From: Actinoplanes sp. NBRC 103695 | GTDB lineage: Bacteria > Actinomycetota > Actinomycetes > Mycobacteriales > Micromonosporaceae | Reading direction: 5' to 3' | Assembly (NCBI RefSeq): GCF_030269485.1 | Contig: NZ_BSTL01000009.1 | Span: 248,001-312,000, forward strand | DNA: 64,000 nucleotides | Part shown: piece after piece, positions 33,111 through 41,417 of the stretch | Layout: every line of letters starts with the position of its first letter | Position numbering within the stretch: the stretch's first letter is position 1 | Notes under the pieces: model-generated | Told to the model about the DNA's origin: nothing | What the model saw: the letters and a program-made list of their open reading frames with translations, nothing else | Databases searched by the model: none | Program-made: the position numbers and the translations under genes

Positions 33111-34822
33111 TCGTCCTTCTCGCCGTCCTGCTTGAGCGGCGCGAGCTCGATCACCGCGGTCGGCGGTTCGTCCACGCTCTTGCGGGGCGCCGGGCGGTTG
33201 GCCAGGCGCATGGTCTTCTCGGCGTCCAGGATCGCCGTGTCCTCCGGCGACGGGCCGCGGCTCTGCATCGGCGGGGTCAGCGCGACGGCCGGCGGGTGGA
33301 TCTCGGCGGCGCGCAGCCCGGTCAGCCGCGGCAGCACCACCGCGCCCAGCAGCGGGGTGCCCACCCGGCGCAGCTGCTCGGCCGCGTCCACCAGCATCGG
33401 GCGGCGCGCCTTGCGCAGCTCGACCGCGAGGATCGCCGCGTCGGCCAGGCTGGCCAGGCTCTGCGCGTCGGCGCTGCTGCTGGTGGACGGCGCCTCGATG
33501 ACCACGTACCCGGTCTGCCGGCGCAGCGCCTCCAGCGTGTCCCGCAGCCGTTGCGACTGCATCAGCCCGGCCGCGGTCGCCGCGCCGCCGGTGGTGATCA
33601 CCCGCAGCGACGGGATGCGCGGGGTCCGTTGCATCGCCCGGCTCAGCGCGGTCCGCCCGGCCAGCAGGTCGGAGAGGCCCGGCACGGCGTTGACGCCGAG
33701 CATCCGGGCCAGCGGCGCCGCGTCCACCATGCTGTCCGGCAGGTGCGCGCCGATCAGCACCACGTCGCTGCCGGTACGCGCCAGCGCGGCCGCCAGGTTC
33801 GCCGCGACCAGCGTGCTCGCCGACCCGCGGCTGGCGCCGGTCACCACGATGATCTTGTCGCTCGGGTCGAGGCTGGCCAGCACCTCGTTGCGCAGCCGGT
33901 TGAAGACTCGCCCGCCCGGCCCGTACGGCTGGAGCACGTCGTCGAAGTGCGGCGTGGTCCGCTCGTCCAGCGCGGCCAGCACCGGCATCCGGGCCCGGTC
34001 CCGCACGTCCGCCGCGGTCCGTAGCCGGCGGTCCAGCCGCTCCCGGGCGAACGCCAGCACCAGCCCGGCGAGCAGGCCGAGCATCGTTCCGGTGGCGATG
34101 TTCACCATCGCGTTCGGGCTGGTCGGCTCCTCCGGAACCCGGGCGTCACTGATGATGCTGCCGGCCGCCACCGTCGTCGTGGTCAGCTCGTTCAGCCGCC
34201 CGGTCATCGAGTTCAGCTGGTTCTGCGAGTTGCTGCGCAAGCTTTCCAGGTTGGCCCGCTCCGAGCTGCCCTGCAGGGAGTTGGCCAGCCGCCCGTTGAT
34301 CGAGGTCAGGTTGGTGGTCAGCTGCCGGATCTTCAGCGACAGCGACTTGATCTGCGAGTCCAGGCCGCTGCGCGCGGTCTGCTCCCGGTTCCGCAGGTAC
34401 GCCTCGGCGAACGCGTGCGACCCGGCCTGCGCCTTCTGCGGCGTGTCCGCCTCGAAGCGGATCACCAGCACGGTGGTGTTGGCCGGTACCTCCACCGAGA
34501 CGTCGTGCGCCAGTTCGAGCGGGTTGACCCCGCTGCGCAGCAGGGCGGCCGCCTTCACCGCCACCGCGCCCGAGCCGACCAGTTGCGCCTCGGTGTCCAG
34601 GTTGATCGAGCCCTTGGTGCGTCCGCCGGACTGGTTGGTGTCCTGCTCGACGGCCTGCACCAGCACCGACGTGCTCGACTCGTACACCTTGGGCAGCGTG
34701 CTGGTCAGCGCCGCGCCCAGGCCTAGGCCGGCGCCGGTCGCCGCCAGCACGACCCACCAGTGGCGACGGACCATGCCGACGTAGTGCGAGAGGTCGGCGG
34801 ATCCGGGGCGAGTCGCTTCCAT
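33107..34822 (-). CDS. Wzz-like co-polymerase with degenerate BY-kinase domain
   Basis: The 571-residue protein has the Wzz architecture: membrane helix at about residues 21-41, a periplasmic-type coiled-coil region, and a second helix near residue 240-260. It continues into a BY-kinase-like cytoplasmic domain. The nucleotide motifs are altered: Walker A appears as GASRGSASTLVAANLA without the catalytic Lys, Walker A' as VVLIGAHLPD rather than a DxD pattern, and Walker B as YVVIEAPS. No C-terminal Tyr cluster is present. It probably sets chain length without kinase activity. It is the first gene of a seven-gene overlapping operon; its ATG has only a weak ribosome-binding site. Confidence 0.86.
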   Translation of the reverse strand: MEATRPGSADLSHYVGMVRRHWWVVLAATGAGLGLGAALTSTLPKVYESSTSVLVQAVEQDTNQSGGRTKGSINLDTEAQLVGSGAVAVKAAALLRSGVNPLELAHDVSVEVPANTTVLVIRFEADTPQKAQAGSHAFAEAYLRNREQTARSGLDSQIKSLSLKIRQLTTNLTSINGRLANSLQGSSERANLESLRSNSQNQLNSMTGRLNELTTTTVAAGSIISDARVPEEPTSPNAMVNIATGTMLGLLAGLVLAFARERLDRRLRTAADVRDRARMPVLAALDERTTPHFDDVLQPYGPGGRVFNRLRNEVLASLDPSDKIIVVTGASRGSASTLVAANLAAALARTGSDVVLIGAHLPDSMVDAAPLARMLGVNAVPGLSDLLAGRTALSRAMQRTPRIPSLRVITTGGAATAAGLMQSQRLRDTLEALRRQTGYVVIEAPSTSSSADAQSLASLADAAILAVELRKARRPMLVDAAEQLRRVGTPLLGAVVLPRLTGLRAAEIHPPAVALTPPMQSRGPSPEDTAILDAEKTMRLANRPAPRKSVDEPPTAVIELAPLKQDGEKDE

Positions 34823-34963
34823 CGGTTCGGCGGCCCTTTCGGGGGTGAGTTGTTCGGTCGGCAGATCGGGCGTTTCGCCCCACGAGGGGTAAACGGGCTT
34901 TCTGCGTTCGCGTAACTCATTGAGCCGAACTGGTCTTGATTCAAGGAAAAAGACAAGATCGAT

Positions 34964-35026
34964 GTCGTAGGTGGGTGGGTGGTGCTGACCGTCGCTCCCG
35001 CCGAGGGTCGCTTCGCTCCACGTGCG
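34964..35026 (+). repeat. 63-nt intergenic repeat (family C, copy 3)
   Basis: It is the closest relative of 14923-14985, differing at only a handful of positions. It lies between the start of the Wzz-operon and the stop of the APS-kinase gene, a 226-nt gap otherwise holding only A/T-richer sequence at 34900-34955 that may contain the operon promoter. Confidence 0.8.
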
Positions 35027-35048
35027 TGATTGGTTGCGCTCCTCCTGC

Positions 35049-36569
35049 CTACGGCAGTTTGGGCTCGACCCAGCCGTTCTCGACGAGGTAGGCCAGCACC
35101 GAGTCGATGGCCTCGGGGATGGTGATCGTCGTGGTGTCGATCGTGAGCTCGGCGTCCGTCGGGACCTCGTACGGGTCGTCGATGCCGGTCAGGCCGCGCA
35201 GCTGGCCGGCCCGGGCGCGGGCGTAGAGGCCCTTGCGGTCGCGCTGCTCGCACACCTCGAGCGGGGTGTTGACGTGCACCAGCACGAATCCGGCGCCGGC
35301 CTCCATCGCACTCCGGCGGGACGCGGCGCGGGCCGACTCGTACGGCGCGATCGGGCAGGCGATGGCCATCCCGTGGTGCCGGCCCACCTCGGCCGCCACC
35401 CAGCCGATCCGGCGTACGTTGCGGTCCCGGTCGGCCTTGCTGAAGCCCAGCCCCGCCGAGAGCTCGCGGCGCACCACATCGCCGTCCAGCAGCGTGATCG
35501 TGCGCTCGCCGTCCTCGCGCAGCCGGTCGGCGAGACCCCGCGCCACGGTCGACTTGCCGGAACCGGAGAAGCCGGTGAAGAACACCACCAGACCGCGGAA
35601 GCGCCGGGCCGGGCGCATCCGGGCCATCTCCTTGGCCACCGCGGGCGGGGTGTGCCACTCGGGCAGCGGGAAGCCGCGGTCCAGGGTGTCGTTGATCTCC
35701 GCGATGGTCATCGCCAGCCGGCGGTTGCGCGGCGGGATGTCGTCGCGCCAGCGCCACTGGCCGTCGCGGTTGTCGTACGCCAGCTCCCGCGGCACCAGCA
35801 CCCGCAGGCCGCCGCCGGACAGCATCTCGCCGGTGGACAGCACGTGCGTGACGCCGTACGACTGGGCCACCCGCGCGCGCAGCAGGGCGTCGCGCATCTC
35901 GTCGCCCCGCGCGACCAGCGGGACCGCCACGATCGTGGCCGGGGGCATCCGGTCGCGGGCCGCGAAGATCGCCCGCACCAGCGACTCCGGCGGCAGGCCC
36001 TCCGGACCCGGGCCGGTCACCGGGATGAAGATCAGCAGGTGCGCGGCCAGCGTGCGCGCGGCGTGCGCGATCTGCGCCAGCTGCGGGCGGTGCAGCGGCC
36101 GGTCGGCGATCACCCCGAGCACGCGACCCGGAGGCAGCAGCGCCTTCACCTCTTCCGGGGTACGCCGCAGCCGCTGGAACGGGCCGTGCCCGCCGTCGCC
36201 CATCCGGCGGACCGCCCCGCCGACCGCGGCGAGACCGTCCTTGGTGGGCCAGGTGTCGGTCACCTCGATCGCGGCGACCGGCGCACCCTCCGGGTCGGTG
36301 ATCACCACGGCCCGGCGTATCGGATCGTCCGGGTCGAGCCTCGCGGCCATCTCGGCCGGAATCTCGAGCGTCACCGCGACCGGCCACCGCGTTCCGTCGG
36401 CGAGCCGGCCGGTCCGCCGCAGCGCGGTCAGATCGGCCCGGCCGAGAAAGCCGGTGAGCGGCGCATAGGCCCCGGAGAGCAACAGCTCGAGATCCGCCAG
36501 CTCATGGGGCCGTGGCGTGTACGACGGGGCGTCGCGCACCACATCCTCGGGCAGCATCGAACCGTTCAC
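35049..36569 (-). CDS. cysC: APS kinase fused to a degenerate ATP-sulfurylase domain
   Basis: In this 506-residue protein the last 190 residues are a complete APS kinase: P-loop FTGFSGSGKSTVARGL, DGDVVRRELSAGLGFSK, PYESARAASRR and GLYARARAGQLRGLTGIDDP. It phosphorylates APS to PAPS. The first 300 residues have the sulfurylase fold, but the catalytic QxRNPxHxxH motif reads VIADRPLHRPQ and the GRDxAG motif reads STGEML, so ATP-sulfurylase activity is doubtful. The second GTG of two is chosen for its AGGGGG 8 nt upstream. It probably supplies PAPS to the two neighbouring sulfotransferases. Confidence 0.88.
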   Translation of the reverse strand: MNGSMLPEDVVRDAPSYTPRPHELADLELLLSGAYAPLTGFLGRADLTALRRTGRLADGTRWPVAVTLEIPAEMAARLDPDDPIRRAVVITDPEGAPVAAIEVTDTWPTKDGLAAVGGAVRRMGDGGHGPFQRLRRTPEEVKALLPPGRVLGVIADRPLHRPQLAQIAHAARTLAAHLLIFIPVTGPGPEGLPPESLVRAIFAARDRMPPATIVAVPLVARGDEMRDALLRARVAQSYGVTHVLSTGEMLSGGGLRVLVPRELAYDNRDGQWRWRDDIPPRNRRLAMTIAEINDTLDRGFPLPEWHTPPAVAKEMARMRPARRFRGLVVFFTGFSGSGKSTVARGLADRLREDGERTITLLDGDVVRRELSAGLGFSKADRDRNVRRIGWVAAEVGRHHGMAIACPIAPYESARAASRRSAMEAGAGFVLVHVNTPLEVCEQRDRKGLYARARAGQLRGLTGIDDPYEVPTDAELTIDTTTITIPEAIDSVLAYLVENGWVEPKLP

Positions 36570-36701
36570 CGTCACATCCCCCTGGAGCCGACTGGAGGAC
36601 AGTTTCGCAGCATGGGCTGATCCGGTCGAGCCGGGCTCGATCGTCACCTTCCCGGGGCACATGTTAGACAAAACGGACAACAGGTCGAATACTGGGCGAT
36701 C

Positions 36702-38003
36702 GTGAGACGCCCCCGCCGCTTGCGGCTCCTTCATCTGGCCGCTGTGACCACGGCATTCGCGCTGTCCGTGGTCACCACCCTCGCCTGGGCATGGACCGGC
36801 GGCGTCGACGAACTCGGGATCCCGCTGCCGTACAGCCACCCCGGCGCCTCCGGCCCCGGATCCGCCGCCGACGGCAGCCCGACCGTGCACGTGGATCCGA
36901 GCAACGGCTGGATCGACCCCACCGCGCCCGAGCCGGGCGTGCCCGCCGTACCCGATCAAGGTCTCCCGGGCCGGCCCACCACCGCCGCGCCCTCCACCGC
37001 CGGGCCGGACAGAAGGCCGCACCCGGCACCGCCGGTGCGCAACCCCTCCTGCCGCACCGGCGAGAAGCTGGTGCCCACCTGCGGCATCCTCTGGGGCGTG
37101 GCCCCCGGCGCGTTCACCGAGCAGCGCGGAGCCGTGGCGCTCGCCGCCTTCGAACGCAAGACCGAGCGGCACCAGGACATCTACCACGCCTACCACCGCG
37201 GCGAGAAGCAGCTCTTCCCGACGAAGGAGGAGATCGGGATCGCCCGCGAGAGGGGCCGCGAACGGCTGCTCTTCCTCAACTGGAAACCGGTCGGGGCGTC
37301 CTGGGAGGAGATCGCCGAGGGCGACAAGAAGACCGACGCCTACCTCGACCGGCTCGCCAAGCACATCAGGAAGAACTACCGCGAACAGTTCTTCTTCACG
37401 GTGCACCACGAGGCCGAGGACAACGTCCGGGAGAAGTCCGGCTCCGGCTACACCGCCGACGACTACGCCAAGATGTACCGGCACGTCGTCAAGCGGCTAC
37501 GCGCCAGGGGCGTCGACAACCTGGTCACCGTGCTGGTCCACATGGCGTACGTGCCGCACACCACGAAGAGCTGGTTCGACCGGATGTACCCCGGCGACGA
37601 CGTGGTCGACTGGATCGGCTTCGACACGTACGCGTACAGCGACCCCGGCTATGGCCACGGCGACCTCACCGAACTGCTCAACCGCCGGATGGGCAGCCGG
37701 CCCACCTGGCCCGGCTTCTACAACTGGGCGGTCAACCGGCACGCCGACAAGCCCCTGATGGTCGCCGAGTGGGGCGTCTGGAGCTCGAAGAAGAACCCCG
37801 GCCACAAGGCCGGCTTCTACCGGGACATGGCCCGGCAGATCCCCCGCTTCAAGAACATCCGAGCCATGGTCCACTTCGACACCCCGCACAACCAGAAGGG
37901 CATGGACTCCCGCGTCGACGCCACGAGAGAGTCCCTCGCGGCGTACCGCAGGCTCGGCCACCTCCCGATCTTCCAGGTCGAGGTCGACAACGCCCTGTCC
38001 TGA
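36702..38003 (+). CDS. Secreted or membrane-anchored GH26-like hydrolase
   Basis: The 433-residue protein has an N-terminal hydrophobic segment (LAAVTTAFALSVVTTLAWAW) acting as signal or anchor, a long Pro/Gly/Thr linker to about residue 110, and a GH26-like barrel. Catalytic Glu candidates are in FFTVHHEAEDN and LMVAEWGVWSS; MYPGDDVVDWIGFDTYAY is family-typical. It is related to the lipoprotein at 26334-27377, so the locus is bracketed by two such hydrolases. The GTG follows TACTGG by 6 nt, suggesting a leaderless start. It is divergent from the APS-kinase gene. Confidence 0.82.
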   Translation: MRRPRRLRLLHLAAVTTAFALSVVTTLAWAWTGGVDELGIPLPYSHPGASGPGSAADGSPTVHVDPSNGWIDPTAPEPGVPAVPDQGLPGRPTTAAPSTAGPDRRPHPAPPVRNPSCRTGEKLVPTCGILWGVAPGAFTEQRGAVALAAFERKTERHQDIYHAYHRGEKQLFPTKEEIGIARERGRERLLFLNWKPVGASWEEIAEGDKKTDAYLDRLAKHIRKNYREQFFFTVHHEAEDNVREKSGSGYTADDYAKMYRHVVKRLRARGVDNLVTVLVHMAYVPHTTKSWFDRMYPGDDVVDWIGFDTYAYSDPGYGHGDLTELLNRRMGSRPTWPGFYNWAVNRHADKPLMVAEWGVWSSKKNPGHKAGFYRDMARQIPRFKNIRAMVHFDTPHNQKGMDSRVDATRESLAAYRRLGHLPIFQVEVDNALS

Positions 38004-38104
38004 CCGAATGCCCGGAGCCGGGTGGCGTCGGCCGCCGCTGGTGCGCGGTGCTGGGTATGCCAGGCGGGCGGGTGCATGCTCGCTGTCGCTGCGGCCGGGC
38101 GCGG

Positions 38105-38184
38105 GCGTGGCCGGGCGCGGGCGTGGCCGCTCGTGGGCGTGGCCGGGCGTGGGCGTGGCCGGGCGTGGGCGTGGCCGGGCGCGG
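38105..38184. repeat. 16-nt tandem repeat, five units
   Basis: Units of GCGTGGCCGGGCG(C/T)GG begin at 38105, 38121, 38137, 38153 and 38169, with one variant (GCTCG). A 16-nt period is not a multiple of three, so it is not coding. It is part of the 735-nt gap at 38004-38738, in which no gene is visible. Confidence 0.85.
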
Positions 38185-38401
38185 TCGGTGGTAGGAGCAG
38201 GCGCGAGTGGTAGGACCAGCACGCGGTGGTGGGTCAGCGCGGGGTCCAGGCCGAAATACCGCGCTGAGCTACCACGGTCCGCGGGAGTGGTAGCCGGGAG
38301 CGGTCTGGCGGTGCCGGGTGGCGCCCGGTCCTACCACCGGCCGCGACGGAGGCCGGCCGGGGCGATCGTGGCGGGCCGTCCGGGCCCGGGATGCCGCCTG
38401 T

Positions 38402-38526
38402 GCGGCTACCACTCGGCTGTGCGGCTACCACTCGGCTGTGCGGCTACCACTCGGCTGTGCGGCTACCACTCGGCTGTGCGGCTACCACTCGGCTGTGCGG
38501 CTACCACTCGGCTGTGCGGCTACCAC
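38402..38526. repeat. 19-nt tandem repeat, six perfect units plus a partial
   Basis: GCGGCTACCACTCGGCTGT repeats without change at 38402, 38421, 38440, 38459, 38478 and 38497, with a partial unit from 38516. The 19-nt period rotates through all frames, so a protein-coding role is excluded. CTACCAC (or GTGGTAG) heptamers also occur elsewhere in this gap and in the one after 62597. Confidence 0.95.
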
Positions 38527-38533
38527 CGTTGGC

Positions 38534-38578
38534 GGCGGCTACCACCGTGAGTGGGCACCCCGGTCGCCTGGCGACCCG
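38534..38578 (+). repeat. Copy of a GC-rich intergenic repeat (family D)
   Basis: The stretch containing GTGAGTGGGCACCCCGG and CCTGGCGACCC matches sequence at 62994-63044, 63064-63114 and, inverted, 62670-62721. It directly follows the 19-nt array. After it come three near-repeats of ACCTGAGAG at 38656-38685. Confidence 0.55.
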
Positions 38579-38725
38579 TCCCGGCGCCACGCCCGGCGAG
38601 AGGGGCCGCAGCGACGGCGAGCCGGCACCCGGCCCTACCCCACGGCCGGCGAAACCTGAGAGAGACCTGAGAGACCTGAGAGTCTTCTCGGGGTTCCACC
38701 TGATCCCTTGCGTGACCGGGGTTTC

Positions 38726-38731
38726 TAGGCT
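38726..38731 (+). promoter_or_regulatory. -10 box of the ABC exporter operon
   Basis: TAGGCT ends 7 nt before the GTG at 38739, giving a leaderless start for the four-gene operon. Confidence 0.55.
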
Positions 38732-38738
38732 GGTCGCC

Positions 38739-39653
38739 GTGAGCCTCATCGCAACGGAAGCGTTGACCAAGACATATGGGGGGCGGGTGACCGCGCTCTC
38801 CGACCTCACCGTCGACGTCGAGCCCGGCGTCATCGGTCTGGTCGGGGCGAACGGCGCCGGCAAATCCACCTTCATCAAGATCATGCTGGGACTGCTGGCG
38901 CCGACGAGTGGCCAGGTCCGGGTGTTCGGCATCGACCCGACGGTCGAGCCGGACAAGGTGCGCCTCAGGGTCGGGTACATGCCCGAACATGACTGCCTGC
39001 CGCCGGATGTGTCCGCCGCCGAGTTCGTCACCCACCTGGGCCGGATCAGCGGCCTGCCCCGCGCCGCCGCACGGGAACGCGCCTCCGAGGCGCTCCGGCA
39101 CGTCGGCCTCTACGAGGAGCGGTACCGCCAGATCGGCGGCTACTCCACCGGCATGAAACAGCGGGTCAAGCTGGCCCAGGCGCTGGTGCACGACCCCGAC
39201 CTGCTGCTGCTCGACGAACCCACCAACGGCCTCGACCCGGCCGGGCGGGACGCCATGCTCGCGCTGATCCACCGGATCGGCACCGAGTTCGGCATCTCCG
39301 TGGTGGTCTGCTCGCACCTGCTCGGCGAGGTCGAGCGGATCTGCGACTCGCTCATCGCGATCGAAGGCGGCCGGCTGCTGCGGGCCGCCCGGATCTCGGC
39401 GATGACCGAGGCGTCCGACGTGCTCGCCGTCGAGGTGGCCGAGGGCGTCGACGAACTCGCCACCGCGCTCGGCAAGCTGGACATGAAGGTCAGCCGGGAC
39501 GGCCGGCTCCTGCTGGTCGAGCTGACCGCGGACGACGCGTACGACCGGATCCTGCAGGCCGTGGCCGACCTGGATCTGCCGCTGCACCGCCTCGACCTGC
39601 GACGGCATCGCGTCGCCGAGCTCTTCACCCCGAGGGAGATGGCCGATGTCTGA
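38739..39653 (+). CDS. ABC-2 exporter ATPase, first of two
   Basis: The 304-residue ATPase has Walker A GANGAGKST, Q-loop region YMPEHDCLPP, signature YSTGMKQRVKLAQAL, Walker B LLLLDEPTNGLDP and H-loop VVCSHL. The Q-loop Gln is replaced by Glu-His in MPEHD, a common variant in this exporter type. A C-terminal 90-residue domain follows. The GTG is fixed by the TAGGCT box 7 nt upstream. It overlaps the permease gene by 8 nt and heads a four-gene operon for export of an unknown substrate. Confidence 0.9.
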   Translation: MSLIATEALTKTYGGRVTALSDLTVDVEPGVIGLVGANGAGKSTFIKIMLGLLAPTSGQVRVFGIDPTVEPDKVRLRVGYMPEHDCLPPDVSAAEFVTHLGRISGLPRAAARERASEALRHVGLYEERYRQIGGYSTGMKQRVKLAQALVHDPDLLLLDEPTNGLDPAGRDAMLALIHRIGTEFGISVVVCSHLLGEVERICDSLIAIEGGRLLRAARISAMTEASDVLAVEVAEGVDELATALGKLDMKVSRDGRLLLVELTADDAYDRILQAVADLDLPLHRLDLRRHRVAELFTPREMADV

Positions 39654-40509
39654 GGCCAGCGTCATCCACGACATCGGGTACCAGCGGTACGACGGCCCCC
39701 GGCTGGGCCGCCGCGCGGTGCTCGGCGCGATCTACGCGCACGGCCTGCGCGCCGCCTTCGGGTTCGGCCGCAGCGCCAAGTCGAAGATCTTCCCCTGGCT
39801 GGTCTTCGGCATCACGATCCTGGTCGGGGTCATCCTCGCCGCGGTCCGCGCGTACGCCGGGGTCATCCCGCTCAACTACGTCCAGTACGCGGACGCGATG
39901 AGCTGGCTGGTCATCCTGTTCGTCGCCGTGGTGGCGCCCGAGCTCGTGTCGCGGGACATGAGATCAGGGGTGCTGCCGCTCTACTTCAGCCGGCCGCTGC
40001 GGGCCGCCGACTACCTCGGCGCCAAGTGGGTCGCGCTGGTCACGGCGGTGTGGCTGCTGCTCGGTGTGCCGCAGTTCGTGATGTTCCTCGGCGCCGCGTT
40101 CACCACCAAGACCGGCATGTCCGGGGTGTGGGACGAACTCGGCGATCTCCTACCGGCCTGGGGGTACACCCTGATCTGGGCCGTCGTCTTCGCCTCGATC
40201 AGCCTGCTGATCGCGTCGCTGACCGGCAAGCGGGCGTTCGCGGCCGGCGGCATCGTGGCGGTCTTCCTGGTCACCACCCCGATCTTCGGCGTGCTGATGA
40301 GCCTGCCGTCGCGCACCGCCCAGGAACTGGCCGGCCTGGCCAGCCCGATGATGCTGATCAGCGGCGTCGGCACCTGGCTCTTCAAAGCCGGCAACACCGG
40401 GTTGCCGGTCGGCCGGTTCGGCCCGGTCTACGCCATCGAGGTGGTCACCCTGGTCGCCGCCTGCCTCCTGCTGCTGCTGGCCCGATACCGGAAGGTGGCC
40501 TCCCTGTGA
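39646..40509 (+). CDS. ABC-2 type permease, first of two
   Basis: The 287-residue protein has about six membrane helices and a short N-terminal cytoplasmic tail (IHDIGYQRYDGPRLGRR) characteristic of this ABC-2 subgroup. The sequence VAPELVSRDMRSGVLPLYFS between helices 2 and 3 is the conserved loop contacting the ATPase. It overlaps the upstream ATPase by 8 nt and the downstream one by 4 nt (GTGA). Confidence 0.85.
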   Translation: MSEASVIHDIGYQRYDGPRLGRRAVLGAIYAHGLRAAFGFGRSAKSKIFPWLVFGITILVGVILAAVRAYAGVIPLNYVQYADAMSWLVILFVAVVAPELVSRDMRSGVLPLYFSRPLRAADYLGAKWVALVTAVWLLLGVPQFVMFLGAAFTTKTGMSGVWDELGDLLPAWGYTLIWAVVFASISLLIASLTGKRAFAAGGIVAVFLVTTPIFGVLMSLPSRTAQELAGLASPMMLISGVGTWLFKAGNTGLPVGRFGPVYAIEVVTLVAACLLLLLARYRKVASL

Positions 40510-41417
40510 GCACGGTCGATCTGCAGAACGTGTCCCGCTGGTACGGGAACGTGGTCGCGGTCAACGACGTCAGCATGACCCTCGGCCCCGGCGTCACCGG
40601 CCTGCTCGGCCCGAACGGCGCCGGCAAGACCACGGTGCTGCACATGATGGCCGGCTTCCTGTCGCCGTCGAAGGGCCGGGTGCTGCTCGACGGCGAGCCG
40701 ACCTGGCGCAACCCGGCCGTGTACGCCAAGCTCGGGCTGGTCAGCGAGCGGGAGGCGGTGCACACCTTCCTCACCGCGTACGAGTTCGTGCGGGCCAGCG
40801 CCAAAATGCACAAGCTGCCCGACCCGGACGCCGCCGCCAAGCGCGCGCTCGAACTGGTCGAGATGACCGACGCGCAGGACCGCCGGATCGGCACCTACTC
40901 CAAGGGCATGCGGCAGCGCACCCGGGTCGCCGCCGCACTGGTCCACGACCCGCAGATGCTGCTGCTGGACGAGCCGTTCAACGGCATGGACCCGCGCCAG
41001 CGGATGCACATGATGGATCTGCTGAACAAACTCGGCGAACGCGGCCACACGATCCTTTTCAGCTCGCACATCCTGGAAGAGGTCGAGCAGGTCTCCGGCG
41101 CCGTCCAGGTGATCGTGGCCGGGCGGCTGGCCGCCTCCGGCGACTTCCGCGAGATCCGCCGCCTGATGACCAACCGGCCGCACGTCTTCGCGCTGCAGTC
41201 GTCCGACGACCGGCGGCTGGCCGTCGCCCTGATCAGCGAGAAGTCGGTCAGCGGCGTGGAAATCGACAACGCCGGTCTCACCGTCCGCGCGTCGGACTAC
41301 GGCAGCTTCACCCGGGCCCTGCCCCGGATCGCCCTGGGTGAGGGGATCCGGCTGCGCAAGCTGCTGCCCTCCGACGAGTCGCTGGAGAGCGTCTTCTCCT
41401 ACCTGCTGGAGGCATGA
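40506..41417 (+). CDS. ABC-2 exporter ATPase, second of two
   Basis: The 303-residue ATPase has Walker A GPNGAGKTT, LVSEREAVH at the Q-loop position, signature YSKGMRQRTRVAAAL, Walker B MLLLDEPFNGMDP and the switch His in LFSSHILEEVEQ. It differs clearly from the first ATPase, so a heteromeric exporter is likely. The GTG overlaps the permease stop (GTGA) and its stop overlaps the next ATG (ATGA). Confidence 0.9.
   Translation: MSTVDLQNVSRWYGNVVAVNDVSMTLGPGVTGLLGPNGAGKTTVLHMMAGFLSPSKGRVLLDGEPTWRNPAVYAKLGLVSEREAVHTFLTAYEFVRASAKMHKLPDPDAAAKRALELVEMTDAQDRRIGTYSKGMRQRTRVAAALVHDPQMLLLDEPFNGMDPRQRMHMMDLLNKLGERGHTILFSSHILEEVEQVSGAVQVIVAGRLAASGDFREIRRLMTNRPHVFALQSSDDRRLAVALISEKSVSGVEIDNAGLTVRASDYGSFTRALPRIALGEGIRLRKLLPSDESLESVFSYLLEA

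Noticed and set aside
38402-38526. CRISPR array
   Set aside because: The units are directly adjacent with no spacers, the period is only 19 nt, and no cas genes are near.
38008-38550. Open frames across the tandem arrays before the ABC operon
   Set aside because: The 16- and 19-nt periods shift frame at each unit, so the predicted proteins are repeats read in rotating frames with no coding signal.
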